Source: Planktothrix tepida PCC 9214
Lineage (GTDB): Bacteria > Cyanobacteriota > Cyanobacteriia > Cyanobacteriales > Microcoleaceae
Direction of reading: 5' to 3'
DNA length: 64,000 nt
NCBI RefSeq assembly: GCF_900009145.1
Contig: NZ_LN889796.1
Coordinates: forward strand, 333,681-397,680
Position 1 is the stretch's first letter. Every line of letters begins with the position of its first letter. The notes below the pieces were generated by a model, which ran no database searches, was not told the DNA's origin, and was given only the letters and a program-made list of their open reading frames with translations. Below, in pieces: positions 35,761 through 46,289 of this stretch. Made by a program: the position numbers and the translations under genes.

Positions 35761-38700
35761 ATGAAGCGTAAATGGCTCTATAAGTTCTTGTCACCCAATC
35801 GGCAGATTGTTCCTTATCTCGTTCTGTTAAGCACATTGCTGCTGACGGCACTGGCAACCTATTATGTGGAATCTACGGCGCGTACTCAAGATCGGTTGCG
35901 ATTTGACTCTTCTATCCAACGCACAGAAAATTTAATCCGAGATCATGTTAAAACCTATATTGCCTTACTGCGGGCGGGAAGTGGATTATTTGCGGCTCAA
36001 GAGACTGTAGATCGAGAAACGTTTCGCGCCTACATGGAACGGTTACAACTGCGTGAAGAATATCCGGGTATTCAAGGGATTGGATTTAGTATTCGGTTTT
36101 CGCCCTCGGAAAAAGATCAATTAATTGACCGAATGCGACAGGAAGGGATGTCCAACTTTACGCCTCATCCTGATTATCCTCGCCCGGAATATTATGCCAT
36201 TATCTACCTAGAACCCTTAGATCAACGCAACCAAGCCGCTATTGGTTTTGATATGTTTAGCGAACCTGTGCGTCGTAAGGCGATGGAACGTGCTCGTGAT
36301 GCGGGTCTACCCATCGCATCCGGTCGAGTCATTCTTCGCCAAGAAATTGACCAGAAAAAACAAGCGGGTTTTTTAATCTATTTTCCCATTTATCAAGGCA
36401 ATTCTATTCCGCCAACGGTAGCAGAAAGACGGCAGAAATTACGGGGATTTATCTATAGTCCATTTCGGATGGGAGATTTGATGCAAGGACTTTTCGGGAG
36501 TAATCGAGAGTCTTTGATTGATTTTGAAATTTATGATGGTTTAGCGATTACCCCAGCCCATCTTTTGTATGATTCTAATTCTCAGCAGCATCCCTTTGGA
36601 TTCAAGCCTCGATTTGAGCGACGGAAAATGATTTCGATTGCTGGACAAACTTGGACAATTAAATATACGTCTCGCCCGGAACTGGATTTTAATTCTCAAC
36701 GTTTGATTGCTCCCTATATTGCCTTGTCAGGGAGTTTAGTCGGTATTATTTTATTTGGATTAATGCGATCGCAAATTCAAGCCCGACGCATTGCTGAAAA
36801 AACGGCAACAGAATTAAGAAAATCCGAAAAAGCGTTGCGAGATAGTGAAGCCCGATTTCAAGCTTTTATGGATTATAGTCCAGCCAGCGCTTGGATTTGC
36901 GATCGCCAAGGTCGAATGTTATATTTTAGTAAAAGCTATACTCAAACCTTTAATGTTTTCAAGGAAGCTTTAGGAACAACAGTTGTTGATCTATTTCCTT
37001 CCCACTTAGCTTCAGAATTCCTCGATTGTATTTCTATTGTTGCTTCAGAAAACCGTGTTTTAGAAGTGATTAAGTCTGTCCCTAGACGGGATGGCACTAT
37101 GGGAGAATTTTTAGTTTATCAATTTCCGATTTGGGATGCTTACGGACAGCCGTTAGTCGGGGGGGTGGCGATTGACCGCACAGAAAGCCGTCAAGCGGAA
37201 GCTTTATTACGTCGTTCAGAAGTGCAATATCGAACGATGGTTGAACAATCTCCTTTGAGTATTTTAATTTTATCGGTAGATGGCTCTGTTCAGCGTGTCA
37301 ACCGGGCCTGGGAAGATTTGTGGGGAATTAAAGGAGAAAATATCAAAGATTACAATCTTTTTAACGATAAACAATTCATTGAAAAAGAAATTATCTCTTA
37401 TATTAAACGGGGATTTGCTGGGGAATCGGTGACCATTCCTCCGATTTTGTATGATCCCCATGAAACCTTCCCAGGATTATCTCGTTATAGCTATGCTCAA
37501 CGTTGGATACAAGCTTATATTTATCCGGTGCGGGATGAAATTGGTCAAATTCGGGAAGTGGTTTTTATCTATGAAGATATTACAGAACGAAAACACGCAG
37601 AAGAAGAATTACAAGAAAGTGAAGCTCGGTTTAGAACGTTAATTGAAACGACGTTTGATGGAATTATTATTCATGAAAATGGGATGATTTTAGAGGCTAA
37701 TCAAGGGGCAGCTATTATGTTTGATTGCTGTTTAGAAAACATGATTGGAGCGTCTTTTTTAGATTTTGTTACTCCTGATAGTCACGCTTTAATTTTACAC
37801 AATTTGCGGAAGAATTTAGAAGCTCCAGTTGAGGCTTTTGGCTTAAAAAAAGATGGGATAAAATTTAATTTAGAAATTATCGGTCGTCCCCATGTTTATA
37901 AAGGACGTCAAGTTCAAGTAACGGCTTTACGCGATATTACCAACCGTAAACAATTAGAAGCTCAACTCCGCACCCGTGCGGAAGAGTTAGCGGAAGCAAA
38001 CCGTCTCAAAGATGAATTTTTAGCAACACTTTCCCATGAATTACGAACACCGTTGAATGCCATGTTGGGATGGACACAACTATTAATGTCGAAACATTTA
38101 GATGCAGAAACTTTTAATCGAGCTACAGAAACAATTAACCGCAATACCCGTTCTTTAGCTCAACTCATTGAGGATTTATTAGATGTCTCTCGAATTATGA
38201 GTGGCAAATTACATTTAAGTCTGGCTCCAACTTCTTTAATTCCAATTATTGAAGCTGCCATTGACACAGTACGTCCGGCGGCGGAGGCAAAAAATATTAA
38301 GATTCATGTTTCTCTTCAATCTAATATTGGGATTGTGATGGGGGATAGCAATCGTTTACAGCAGGTGATTTGGAATCTACTCACAAATGCAGTGAAATTT
38401 AGCTCAGAAGGCGGAAAAATTGAAGTGCGACTTGGTAAGTTTCAAGAGGAAAATTCCGGTTCTCGTTTAGATTCTCTAACTCAACGGAATGGGTCGTTTT
38501 CGGAAGGAGTTGAAAAGGTAGAATATGGAGAAATTCAAGTGAGTGATACAGGACAAGGAATTAGTCCAGATTTTTTACCTTTTGTATTTGAGCGTTTTCG
38601 ACAAGCTGATGGTTCTATTACTCGCAAACAAGGGGGATTAGGATTAGGATTAGCCATTGTGCGTCATTTAGTTGAACTGCATGGGGGAACTGTTAGCGTT

Positions 38701-39231
38701 GATAGTCCTGGGTTAGGACAGGGTACAACCTTTACGGTCAAGTTACCTTTTATGACATCAGAGTTATTAGAAGAAAATGATGATTTTCAAGATTTTCTCA
38801 GTGACAATGATTTGCTCCTAGAAAGTTGTTTTAAATTAAAAGGAATACGAGTGTTAGTCGTTGATGATGAAGTTGATGCTCGTGATTTAGTGGCTCATAT
38901 TTTACAAAATTGTGGGGCAAATGTGGTGACGGCAGGTAGTGCTGAAGAAGCATTTAATTTATTAAAAGACAACAGTAGTACATCTCCATTTCATATCTTA
39001 GTGAGTGATATTGGAATGCCTCAAGGAGACGGTTATTCTTTATTACGTCGAATTCGTTTATTACCCCCAGAAGAAGGAGGTCAAATTCCGGCTTTAGCGT
39101 TGACGGCTTATGCCAAAGCTGAAGACCGCACAGCAGCATTTTCGGCAGGATTTCACGCTCATTTGGCAAAACCTGTAGAATCCCATGAATTATTGTTTAC
39201 AGTTGCCAATTTAGTTGGAATTATTGGATAA
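35761..39231 (+). CDS. CHASE-domain hybrid sensor histidine kinase
   Basis: About 1156 aa from ATG 35761 (MKRKWLYKFL). TM1 is at about 20-38, the CHASE sensor domain at about 60-280, TM2 at about 310-330. Three PAS domains follow (about 360-475, 485-610, 625-735), then HisKA with His in ATLSHELRTPLNAML (about 760), HATPase (NLLTNAVKFS, GGLGLGLAIVRHL), and a receiver with Asp in ILVSDIGMPQGDG (about 1082). CHASE domains sense small extracellular ligands. The PAS domains may add redox or light input. The terminal receiver suggests phosphotransfer to another Hpt protein elsewhere. It stands alone. Confidence 0.92.
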   Translation: MKRKWLYKFLSPNRQIVPYLVLLSTLLLTALATYYVESTARTQDRLRFDSSIQRTENLIRDHVKTYIALLRAGSGLFAAQETVDRETFRAYMERLQLREEYPGIQGIGFSIRFSPSEKDQLIDRMRQEGMSNFTPHPDYPRPEYYAIIYLEPLDQRNQAAIGFDMFSEPVRRKAMERARDAGLPIASGRVILRQEIDQKKQAGFLIYFPIYQGNSIPPTVAERRQKLRGFIYSPFRMGDLMQGLFGSNRESLIDFEIYDGLAITPAHLLYDSNSQQHPFGFKPRFERRKMISIAGQTWTIKYTSRPELDFNSQRLIAPYIALSGSLVGIILFGLMRSQIQARRIAEKTATELRKSEKALRDSEARFQAFMDYSPASAWICDRQGRMLYFSKSYTQTFNVFKEALGTTVVDLFPSHLASEFLDCISIVASENRVLEVIKSVPRRDGTMGEFLVYQFPIWDAYGQPLVGGVAIDRTESRQAEALLRRSEVQYRTMVEQSPLSILILSVDGSVQRVNRAWEDLWGIKGENIKDYNLFNDKQFIEKEIISYIKRGFAGESVTIPPILYDPHETFPGLSRYSYAQRWIQAYIYPVRDEIGQIREVVFIYEDITERKHAEEELQESEARFRTLIETTFDGIIIHENGMILEANQGAAIMFDCCLENMIGASFLDFVTPDSHALILHNLRKNLEAPVEAFGLKKDGIKFNLEIIGRPHVYKGRQVQVTALRDITNRKQLEAQLRTRAEELAEANRLKDEFLATLSHELRTPLNAMLGWTQLLMSKHLDAETFNRATETINRNTRSLAQLIEDLLDVSRIMSGKLHLSLAPTSLIPIIEAAIDTVRPAAEAKNIKIHVSLQSNIGIVMGDSNRLQQVIWNLLTNAVKFSSEGGKIEVRLGKFQEENSGSRLDSLTQRNGSFSEGVEKVEYGEIQVSDTGQGISPDFLPFVFERFRQADGSITRKQGGLGLGLAIVRHLVELHGGTVSVDSPGLGQGTTFTVKLPFMTSELLEENDDFQDFLSDNDLLLESCFKLKGIRVLVVDDEVDARDLVAHILQNCGANVVTAGSAEEAFNLLKDNSSTSPFHILVSDIGMPQGDGYSLLRRIRLLPPEEGGQIPALALTAYAKAEDRTAAFSAGFHAHLAKPVESHELLFTVANLVGIIG

Positions 39232-39254
39232 TAAAGCGGGGTTATAATTGGAAA

Positions 39255-40040
39255 TTAACTTGATGCGCTGGTATAGTATTTTAAAGCAAATTCCCAAAAC
39301 TTTGCCGAAAATATTAATAGCCCTAAAGCTAATAATCCTGAACCCATCACCCAGGAGATTTGCGTTCGTCCTAAAATAGATTCGGCGGGAATTGTTGTTA
39401 AAAATGCGACGGGAACAATAAAGGTAAAAAAGAAACGATAAGCCATGGGATAAGCCACCATTGGATATCGTCCGGCTTCTAATAATCCCCGTAATACCTC
39501 GGTGACATTATAAATTTTAACAAACCAAATACTGGTTGCTCCTAAGATAAACCATATACTGTATAAACTCATAATGCCAAAGGATAAAGGCAATAAACTA
39601 TCGAGATAATCTCTTCCAGTTAAGCCGAGTTTATTACCTTCATAGACAACAATTGAACAACCAAAAATTAAATCTGGGGTTCCCCAAGGAGAAATCATCC
39701 GGGTGGATAGCCAAAATTGACTACTGAGGGGTTTAAGTAAGACAAAATCTAAGGTTCCATCTTGAACATGGGTAACAATTCTGTTTAAATTGGGAACTAA
39801 TATTGTTGTAGAAATTCCTTGTAAAATTGTAAAAATCCCCAGAACAATTAAGGCTTCTTCCCAACTCCATCCTTCAAAACTATACCCGGTTCTATAAAAT
39901 AGAAACAGGCTAAACATACTGCCAATTAAACTCCCTAAGCTAGTGATAGCAGAAATCAAAAAATTTACCCGATATTCTAGTTCTGCCGAAATCGCAGTTT
40001 CCCAAAATAAGGTTAAAATTTTAAAATAGCGTTGCATCAT
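39255..40040 (-). CDS. ABC-2 type transporter permease
   Basis: A 261-aa membrane protein with six predicted spans, of the COG3694-type ABC permeases (landmarks: AELEYRVNFLISAITSLGSL, VQDGTLDFVLLKPLSSQFW). The N-terminal amphipathic start and the LLKP motif after a long loop are typical. Its ATPase and sister permease are not in the window, so the substrate is unknown. It follows hisC with a 23-bp gap on the same strand and may be cotranscribed. Confidence 0.85.
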   Translation of the reverse strand: MMQRYFKILTLFWETAISAELEYRVNFLISAITSLGSLIGSMFSLFLFYRTGYSFEGWSWEEALIVLGIFTILQGISTTILVPNLNRIVTHVQDGTLDFVLLKPLSSQFWLSTRMISPWGTPDLIFGCSIVVYEGNKLGLTGRDYLDSLLPLSFGIMSLYSIWFILGATSIWFVKIYNVTEVLRGLLEAGRYPMVAYPMAYRFFFTFIVPVAFLTTIPAESILGRTQISWVMGSGLLALGLLIFSAKFWEFALKYYTSASS

Positions 40041-40063
40041 AACTTCCTGTTGTTCCCTTGTCC

Positions 40064-41194
40064 CTATAAAATAGAAAATAACCGTTCAATGGTGCGTTGA
40101 TTTTCATCAGGACGACCAATGGTAATTCGCAGTCCTCCTCCAGTGTGACGGACTAATGTTCCTTTGGTTTTTAATTGTTGCATGATCTCGTTTAATGCAG
40201 GTTCAGAATTGCGTTCATCAGTGAGTCTAATATAAATAAAATTAGCATCACTTCGCCAAAGCTTTAACTGTTTATTTTGAGCTAAAGTATTAATTAAACG
40301 AGTGCGTTCTCCCAATATTTCAGGAATAACGGCGAGTAACTCTTGACGGTGATTTAAAGCTAATAACGCTGCGGTTTGTGTGAAACTGGGGAGATTATAG
40401 GGAAGACGAACTTTTTCTAATGCAGTGATCAATTCAGGATGAGCGATCGCATATCCAGCGCGTAATGAAGCCAAGCGAAAAGCTTTAGAAAAGGTGCGTA
40501 AAATCACCCAATTGGGATGCTGTTTTAACTCCTCGACAACACTGGTTTGACTAAACTCAAAATAAGCTTCATCAATAACCACTAAAATATCTTTGGGTAA
40601 GCTTCTTAACCAGTCTAATTCATCTTCTGTTAAAGCATTAGCCGTTGGGGAATTAGGATGCACCACAAATACAACTCGAATGGGAGAATTTTGTGTGGTT
40701 TCAATTGTAGTTTTAGCGGCTTTTAAATCCATTTCAAATGTGTCTTCATCCCGTCCCACGTTCACAACTGGAATCCCTAAAGTTTGAGCAATAATTCCAT
40801 ACATGGAAAAGGTGGGATTAGCCACTAAAATTGACCCTTCTCCCCCTAAAGAAGTGGCAATTAAGATGGAGCGAATTAATTCATCCGACCCATTCCCTAC
40901 AGAAATTTGCTCAGGATTAACATAGGCTTCCGAATTAGAAATGATTTCATTAATATAGCTTGCGATCGCTAGTTTTAACGGGAAATGACTGCCATCAGGA
41001 TAACGATTCGTTTCAATTTCATGTTGATACGTCCACGCCAGCTTTTGTTTTAACGCTTCTGGTAAATCATAGGGACATTCATTCGTATCCAAACGATCCA
41101 AAATTTCAGCCTCCACCGGACTACCGGAACTTCCCCCAGGGTGAGGAGTATAGGCGTTAATTTGGTTGAGGTCGTTGCGGAGAAAAGACAGCAT
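40064..41194 (-). CDS. hisC: Histidinol-phosphate aminotransferase
   Basis: About 376 aa from ATG 41194 ([20 protein letters not shown]); an ATG at 41230 adds 12 residues not typical of the family. It is a class II fold I PLP enzyme: the PLP Lys is in [16 protein letters not shown] (about 235), VIDEAYFEF holds the Asp that contacts the pyridine N, and [11 protein letters not shown] is the N-terminal signature. It converts imidazole-acetol phosphate and glutamate to histidinol phosphate. No other his genes are near, as usual for scattered cyanobacterial his genes. Confidence 0.93.
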   Translation of the reverse strand: MLSFLRNDLNQINAYTPHPGGSSGSPVEAEILDRLDTNECPYDLPEALKQKLAWTYQHEIETNRYPDGSHFPLKLAIASYINEIISNSEAYVNPEQISVGNGSDELIRSILIATSLGGEGSILVANPTFSMYGIIAQTLGIPVVNVGRDEDTFEMDLKAAKTTIETTQNSPIRVVFVVHPNSPTANALTEDELDWLRSLPKDILVVIDEAYFEFSQTSVVEELKQHPNWVILRTFSKAFRLASLRAGYAIAHPELITALEKVRLPYNLPSFTQTAALLALNHRQELLAVIPEILGERTRLINTLAQNKQLKLWRSDANFIYIRLTDERNSEPALNEIMQQLKTKGTLVRHTGGGLRITIGRPDENQRTIERLFSIL

Positions 41195-41303
41195 GGCGTT
41201 GACGTGATCGTAATTTTTTCTTAAGTTCACACAAACTCTATTATCTCTTAATTTAGACTAAAATAACATCCAAAAACTAATATTCTTCTGATTGAATTGA
41301 ACT

Positions 41304-41903
41304 ATGGCAGCCAAACAAATTTTAATGCTCGTGGGTGACTTCGTTGAAGATTACGAGTGCATGGTTCCGTTTCAAGCCTTGCAAATGGTCGGACATACGG
41401 TTCATGCAGTGTGTCCGGGAAAAAAAGCAGAGGAAAAGGTAAAAACTGCAATTCATGACTTTGAAGGCGACCAAACCTATAGTGAAAAACCCGGTCATAA
41501 TTTCACCTTAAATGCCACATTTGATCAAATTAAACCCGAAAATTATGATGCGTTAGTGATACCCGGTGGACGGGCACCAGAATATATTCGGTTGAATGCA
41601 GATGTTATTAAAATGGTGCAGTATTTTGCTCAAACGAATAAACCCATTGCTGCTATTTGTCATGGTGCTCAACTGTTAGCAGCAGCCGATGTTTTACAGG
41701 GAAAACGGTGTTCTGCCTATCCTGCTTGTGGGCCTGATGTGATTCGCGCCGGAGGAGAATATGCGGATATTGCTGTTGATGATGCCATTGTTGATGGAAA
41801 TTTAATTACCGCTCCCGCTTGGCCGGCTCATCCCCGTTGGTTAGCTGCATTTTTAACGGTATTAGGAACAAAAATTGAGCATTTAGAATTGGCAAAGGTT
41901 TAG
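41304..41903 (+). CDS. DJ-1/PfpI-family protein
   Basis: A 199-aa protein with the nucleophile elbow [15 protein letters not shown] (Cys about 113) and the upstream [16 protein letters not shown]. The oligomer-forming glutamate near the N-terminus ([12 protein letters not shown]) is present. PfpI-like members act as glyoxalases/deglycases or proteases; which applies is not clear. Divergent from hisC with about 110 bp between starts. Confidence 0.9.
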   Translation: MAAKQILMLVGDFVEDYECMVPFQALQMVGHTVHAVCPGKKAEEKVKTAIHDFEGDQTYSEKPGHNFTLNATFDQIKPENYDALVIPGGRAPEYIRLNADVIKMVQYFAQTNKPIAAICHGAQLLAAADVLQGKRCSAYPACGPDVIRAGGEYADIAVDDAIVDGNLITAPAWPAHPRWLAAFLTVLGTKIEHLELAKV

Positions 41904-41917
41904 TTTCCCAATTCGAG

Positions 41918-41965
41918 GCTTACGCAGATATCATACACTTAATTTTATCTAATATCTGCGTAAGC
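41918..41965. repeat. 14-bp inverted repeat (possible terminator or repeat)
   Basis: GCTTACGCAGATAT (41918-41931) and ATATCTGCGTAAGC (41952-41965) are perfect complements. It lies 15 bp after the PfpI gene. There is no T run. Confidence 0.6.
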
Positions 41966-42038
41966 TTATGATTCAAAAACAGGGTTTCTTGAACAATATA
42001 TAAATTCTCGATATCAATGACGGGAATACTCAAGCGTT

Positions 42039-42827
42039 TTACAAAGATTGAATGTCTTCAATACTTAATCCCGTTGCTTGAATCACTTGCTCTAAACTAA
42101 AACCCATTCGCAATAAATTTAAAGCAACTTCTTCCTTAGCTTCCAATTTCCCTTCAATTTTCCCTTCTAATTTCCCTTGCAATTTCCCTTGCAATTTCCC
42201 TTCTTGTAGGATTTCTTGATAAATCACTGAATTTCGCATAAGATCACTCCTTAAAATTCTTTTCACGGTATCTTGATTTAAAATTAAACCCGCCAAAATT
42301 GCCGAAGCAGCCGTAAGATTACTTTGAACTTGTTGATCTGTAATTCTGTTAATCACTTCAGCCACTTGACTTAATATCATTGTCGGATCATCCGTCTGAC
42401 TCAGTACCGCAAAGGGTAACAGTCCTAATACATTTAAAAACTCTTCAGGTGGTTGTTCCCAAAGACGAATCACCTCAAACTGATGAAATGTATTCTCTAG
42501 GCGAAAACTATTTTCTTGGACTAAAGGAGAGTTAGTGCGATCCAGATAAATCACCACCTGACGCATGACTTTATTAGGAAAACGGCGATAGACCCTTACT
42601 CGATAATCTAACATCCGAAAAGGGATTTTAGCATCGGGTTCCGTTTGAAATTCTGTATGCAAGACCAGATCATCCGATTGCAGTAAGATCAGGGAATCAG
42701 CCCGAATGGGTTCCAAGGATAACTCTTGGGGACTTAACTCTGTTAACGCAACGGGAGAACCCAACAACCAACTCGCTAAATCTTGAGAATAATTTTCAGC
42801 CAAAAACTTGCAAATACTGTCAAACAC
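42039..42827 (-). CDS. Rpn-family (PD-(D/E)xK) putative nuclease
   Basis: A 262-aa cyanobacterial Rpn/DUF4351-like protein. The N-terminal fold has RADSLILLQ and VLHTEFQTEP (D, then ExQ of the PD-(D/E)xK core). The C-terminal part has a run of GKLQGKLQGKLEGKIEGK (about 213-232) that arose from a 12-bp repeat, then an ALNLLRMGFSLEQVIQATGL tail. These proteins are linked to recombination-promoting nucleases and spread in many copies. The tandem KLQG/KLEG repeat makes this site length-variable. Confidence 0.85.
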   Translation of the reverse strand: MFDSICKFLAENYSQDLASWLLGSPVALTELSPQELSLEPIRADSLILLQSDDLVLHTEFQTEPDAKIPFRMLDYRVRVYRRFPNKVMRQVVIYLDRTNSPLVQENSFRLENTFHQFEVIRLWEQPPEEFLNVLGLLPFAVLSQTDDPTMILSQVAEVINRITDQQVQSNLTAASAILAGLILNQDTVKRILRSDLMRNSVIYQEILQEGKLQGKLQGKLEGKIEGKLEAKEEVALNLLRMGFSLEQVIQATGLSIEDIQSL

Positions 42828-42933
42828 CCTTGATTATCCCTCCCGAATCTCCTCATCTATTCATTTTACAATGTGCTCAATCTAAACTACTATAGCTAAT
42901 TGATGGGTTCAACCAGAATTATCAGGTTAATGA

Positions 42934-43776
42934 TTAATTTTTCAGTTCCCCTTTTAATAACCAAAATCCACTGAATGTCATTCCCGAATCATCCGGTTGA
43001 ACTAATAAAAAATGTAATCCTTTAGCTAACTGCTTTCTCACTTCAAAGGTTTTAGCAGCTTCTATGACCTCTGCATCTTCAAAAGTGGCTATTACCCAAC
43101 GATCAATTAACCCCGATTCTAAAATTAATCCATCGGGTGAACCCGCTATATAATTGCAAGAAAAAGGTTTAATTTCGGCTAACCATCGCGCTAACGGCAT
43201 CGATTTTTTACCCCCATCAATCACAATCCCAGGAATGGCAACTACAGATGCTAATCCTAAATTTAACGGTAAAAATTCATCCGGTGTTTGTAAAATTGGA
43301 ATCGGACTATCTGCAAAAAACGCTTGCAAATTTCCCGCAGATAGGTTAGCAAATCGCCAGCGATCACCCCATAAATTTTCAGGTAAAGGTAAAGGGGGGG
43401 GTTGATCTAACGTCACAGGATTATAGGGTTCCCCCGTATAATTTTCTAACTTAGAATAGACTTTTGAACGTTCCTCTAACCACTGTTTTAAAGCCATAGT
43501 ATTTCGAGAGGGTTCTACCGAAATTCCTAATGCTTTGCCAGCCATTTCTAATAAACTGAAAGACTGGGGACGAAAGACTTGAATTCGCTCCGGTTTTTGG
43601 ATTACAATTGCTTGCTGTAACTGTTCAATTAACCAAGTCGAATTCGCTTGCGATTGAGGACACATCGCTATAAACTCAACTTGGCGAGTCTGATCACAGA
43701 CTAATAACTCCCAAAGGGGTTTCCCAGTGGTATCCTTCAGGGGACGACGATAAAAATCAGCTTGCCAGATCACCAT
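42934..43776 (-). CDS. Tab2/Atab2-family RNA-binding protein
   Basis: About 280 aa from ATG 43776 (MVIWQADFYRRPLKD); the frame is open to 43797. This is the Tab2-like family (DUF1092), with VWQADFYR-type start, LWELLVCD, QVFRPQSFSLLEMAGKALG and the C-terminal FLLVQPDDSGMTFSGFWLL. In algae and plants Tab2 promotes translation of photosystem I mRNA psaB. The cyanobacterial protein is presumed to bind RNA. Monocistronic. Confidence 0.9.
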   Translation of the reverse strand: MVIWQADFYRRPLKDTTGKPLWELLVCDQTRQVEFIAMCPQSQANSTWLIEQLQQAIVIQKPERIQVFRPQSFSLLEMAGKALGISVEPSRNTMALKQWLEERSKVYSKLENYTGEPYNPVTLDQPPPLPLPENLWGDRWRFANLSAGNLQAFFADSPIPILQTPDEFLPLNLGLASVVAIPGIVIDGGKKSMPLARWLAEIKPFSCNYIAGSPDGLILESGLIDRWVIATFEDAEVIEAAKTFEVRKQLAKGLHFLLVQPDDSGMTFSGFWLLKGELKN

Positions 43777-43973
43777 AGACACAAAAACCCCTAACATTCT
43801 GATTGAAACTATTCTGTATTTTCAATTCTAAGGTTAAGATTGATCAAATGAAGATTAACAGGGATCAAATTCCATTGCTGAGGTTTTGGGTATCAGATTT
43901 CGGGTTATGATTCTGCCTGCCGTCTCCTGATAACAGGAGAATGATGTTAATTAATTAATTGGGTTATAGAACT

Positions 43974-45257
43974 ATGAATCCTGCATTGACACAATTTGGT
44001 GAACGGATGTCTCGTTTAACTGGGGTTCGTGCCATTATGAAAGATATTATTGAAACGTTAAGATCAGGAAAAGGCAAAGATTTTATTAATTTAAGTGCGG
44101 GAAATCCGGTAATTTTGCCAGAAGTTGAACAACTTTGGCGAGATTGTACGGAACAATTGCTATCGAGTCCTGAATATGGGGAAGTGGTTTGTCGGTATGG
44201 TTCGAGTCAGGGATATCAACCTTTTATTGATGTTATTGTTGAGGATTTTAACTCTCGTTATGGGTTAAATTTAACGGATTGTAATGTATTAATTACACCG
44301 GGGAGTCAATCAATTTATTTCTATGCAGCTAATGCCTTTGGGGGATATACCACCGAAGGCAAACTGAAAAAAGTTGTTTTACCTTTAAGTCCTGATTATA
44401 CCGGATATGGGGGTGTGAGTTTAATTCCTGAAGCGGTTTTTTCCTATCAACCCGCCTTAGATATTGATGAAGCTAATCATTATTTTAAATATCGTCCTGA
44501 TTTTAATCAATTAACGATTGATGAAACGACTGGCTGTGTTGTTTTCTCCCGTCCCTGTAATCCCAGTGGTAATGTTTTGACGGAAGAAGAAGTCAAAAAA
44601 ATTGCAGCATTAGCAGCACCTTTTAATGTTCCTGTGTTTATTGATTCAGCCTATGCACCCCCCTTTCCGGCGTTGAATTTTACAGAAATGAAACCTGTTT
44701 TTGGAGATAATATTATTCATTGTATTAGTTTATCAAAAGCAGGTTTACCGGGGGAACGATTAGGAATTGCCATCGGGAATGAAAGCACAATTCAGGTATT
44801 AGAAGCATTTCAAACCAATATGTGTATTCATTCCCCCCGTTATGGACAAGCCATTGCCGCCCGTGCTATTGGGTGTGGAGCATTATCAGAAATTGCCACG
44901 GAGGTAATTCGTCCTTATTATCAGCAGAAATTCACCGTTGTTGAAACGGCATTAAATCAAGCCATGCCTAACAATTTACCTTGGTTTTTACATCGAGGTG
45001 AAGGCGCAATTTTTGCCTGGATGTGGTTTAAAGATTTACCGATGACGGATTGGGAACTTTATCAGCAGCTAAAAGAAGTCGGTTTAATTGTGGTTCCCGG
45101 TAGTTCATTTTTCCCCGGTTTACAAGGAGAATGGAGCCATAAAAACCAATGTCTTCGCATTAGTTTAACGGCAACGGATGAAGAAATTACAGAAGGAATG
45201 AAGCGGTTAGCAACAGTTGTTGAGCAGATTTATAAATCCGCAGCAATTGCTGTTTAA
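43974..45257 (+). CDS. avtA: Valine-pyruvate aminotransferase
   Basis: About 427 aa from ATG 43974 (MNPALTQFGERMSRLTG); a TTG at 43959 is in frame but less likely. It is a fold-type I PLP enzyme: SRPCNPSGNVL, VFIDSAYAPPFP (Asp to the PLP nitrogen) and SLSKAGLPGERLG (PLP Lys). The AGNPVILPEVEQLW start pattern distinguishes AvtA, which interconverts valine and pyruvate with alanine and 2-oxoisovalerate. Convergent with the fucose operon. Confidence 0.9.
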   Translation: MNPALTQFGERMSRLTGVRAIMKDIIETLRSGKGKDFINLSAGNPVILPEVEQLWRDCTEQLLSSPEYGEVVCRYGSSQGYQPFIDVIVEDFNSRYGLNLTDCNVLITPGSQSIYFYAANAFGGYTTEGKLKKVVLPLSPDYTGYGGVSLIPEAVFSYQPALDIDEANHYFKYRPDFNQLTIDETTGCVVFSRPCNPSGNVLTEEEVKKIAALAAPFNVPVFIDSAYAPPFPALNFTEMKPVFGDNIIHCISLSKAGLPGERLGIAIGNESTIQVLEAFQTNMCIHSPRYGQAIAARAIGCGALSEIATEVIRPYYQQKFTVVETALNQAMPNNLPWFLHRGEGAIFAWMWFKDLPMTDWELYQQLKEVGLIVVPGSSFFPGLQGEWSHKNQCLRISLTATDEEITEGMKRLATVVEQIYKSAAIAV

Positions 45258-45263
45258 GGGTCA

Positions 45264-45298
45264 TAAAAAAGGGTGTGTCACTTTACATGAAACACCCT
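45264..45298 (-). terminator. Intrinsic terminator of the gmd-fcl operon
   Basis: On the minus strand AGGGTGT...ACACCCT with the inner TCA/TGA pair is followed by TTTTTT (A run 45264-45269). It lies just after the fcl stop. Confidence 0.75.
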
Positions 45299-45318
45299 AA
45301 TCGTTACTTTTTAAAACC

Positions 45319-46263
45319 TTATTCAGCGTGTTGACGATACCAATCAATGGTATTTTTTAACCCTTCTTTAAAGCCAACTTCTGCTATAAACCCGAATTTT
45401 TCTTTCGCTCTAGTTGTATCTAAACAACGCCGAGGTTGACCATTGGGTTTATCCGTTTCCCAGACAATTTCTCCCTCAAATCCCATCAATTCACAAATCG
45501 TTTCTACTAAGTCTTTAATTTTGACTTCCTGATTTGTCCCTAAATTCACGGGGTCGGGTTCATTGTACAATTGAGTAGCCATAACAATTCCCCGTGCTGC
45601 ATCCGTTGAATACAGAAACTCGCGACTGGGACTCCCATCTCCCCAAACTGGGAGAGTTTTATCTCCCCGTTGTTGAGCTTCATAAACCTTGCGAATTAAT
45701 GCCGGAATTACATGGGAACTTTTGGGATCAAAATTATCTTCAGGGCCGTATAAATTCACGGGTAACAGATAAATTCCATTGAAACCATATTGTTGACGAT
45801 AAGCTTGTAATTGCACCAACAATGCTTTTTTAGCAATTCCATAGGGTGCATTGGTTTCTTCAGGATAACCGTCCCACAGATCATCTTCTTTAAAAGGAAC
45901 AGGTGTAAACTTAGGATAGGCGCAAATGGTTCCCACACAAACAAACTTTTCTACCCCTGCACGATAGGCACTTTCAATTAATTGAGTCCCCATCATCAAG
46001 TTATCGTAAAACAGTTCCGCCGGTTTGACTAAATTTAAACCAATGCCACCAACGTGTGCCGCCAAATGAATCACAATATCTTGATCCTGAACCACTTTTT
46101 GGCAAGCGTCTAATGTACACAGATTATAATCTTTAGAACGAGGGATCATAATCTGCTTTGGATCAGCACCTGCTTGATGCAGTTGAGCTACCACTTGACG
46201 CCCTAAAAAACCCGCACCTCCTGTCACCAGAATCCGTTTATTTGTTAAATCCAGTGGACTCAT
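45319..46263 (-). CDS. fcl: GDP-L-fucose synthase
   Basis: A 314-aa short-chain dehydrogenase-like epimerase-reductase. The NAD(P)-binding motif is [13 protein letters not shown] at the N-terminus and the catalytic YxxxK is in [11 protein letters not shown] (about 141-145) with the preceding Ser/Cys loop VGTICAYP. It converts GDP-4-keto-6-deoxymannose to GDP-L-fucose. It directly follows gmd (26-bp gap) on the same strand, so the two form a pathway operon, terminated at 45264-45298. Confidence 0.95.
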   Translation of the reverse strand: MSPLDLTNKRILVTGGAGFLGRQVVAQLHQAGADPKQIMIPRSKDYNLCTLDACQKVVQDQDIVIHLAAHVGGIGLNLVKPAELFYDNLMMGTQLIESAYRAGVEKFVCVGTICAYPKFTPVPFKEDDLWDGYPEETNAPYGIAKKALLVQLQAYRQQYGFNGIYLLPVNLYGPEDNFDPKSSHVIPALIRKVYEAQQRGDKTLPVWGDGSPSREFLYSTDAARGIVMATQLYNEPDPVNLGTNQEVKIKDLVETICELMGFEGEIVWETDKPNGQPRRCLDTTRAKEKFGFIAEVGFKEGLKNTIDWYRQHAE

Positions 46264-46289
46264 GAATTTAGCCTCTATTATATCAGTTA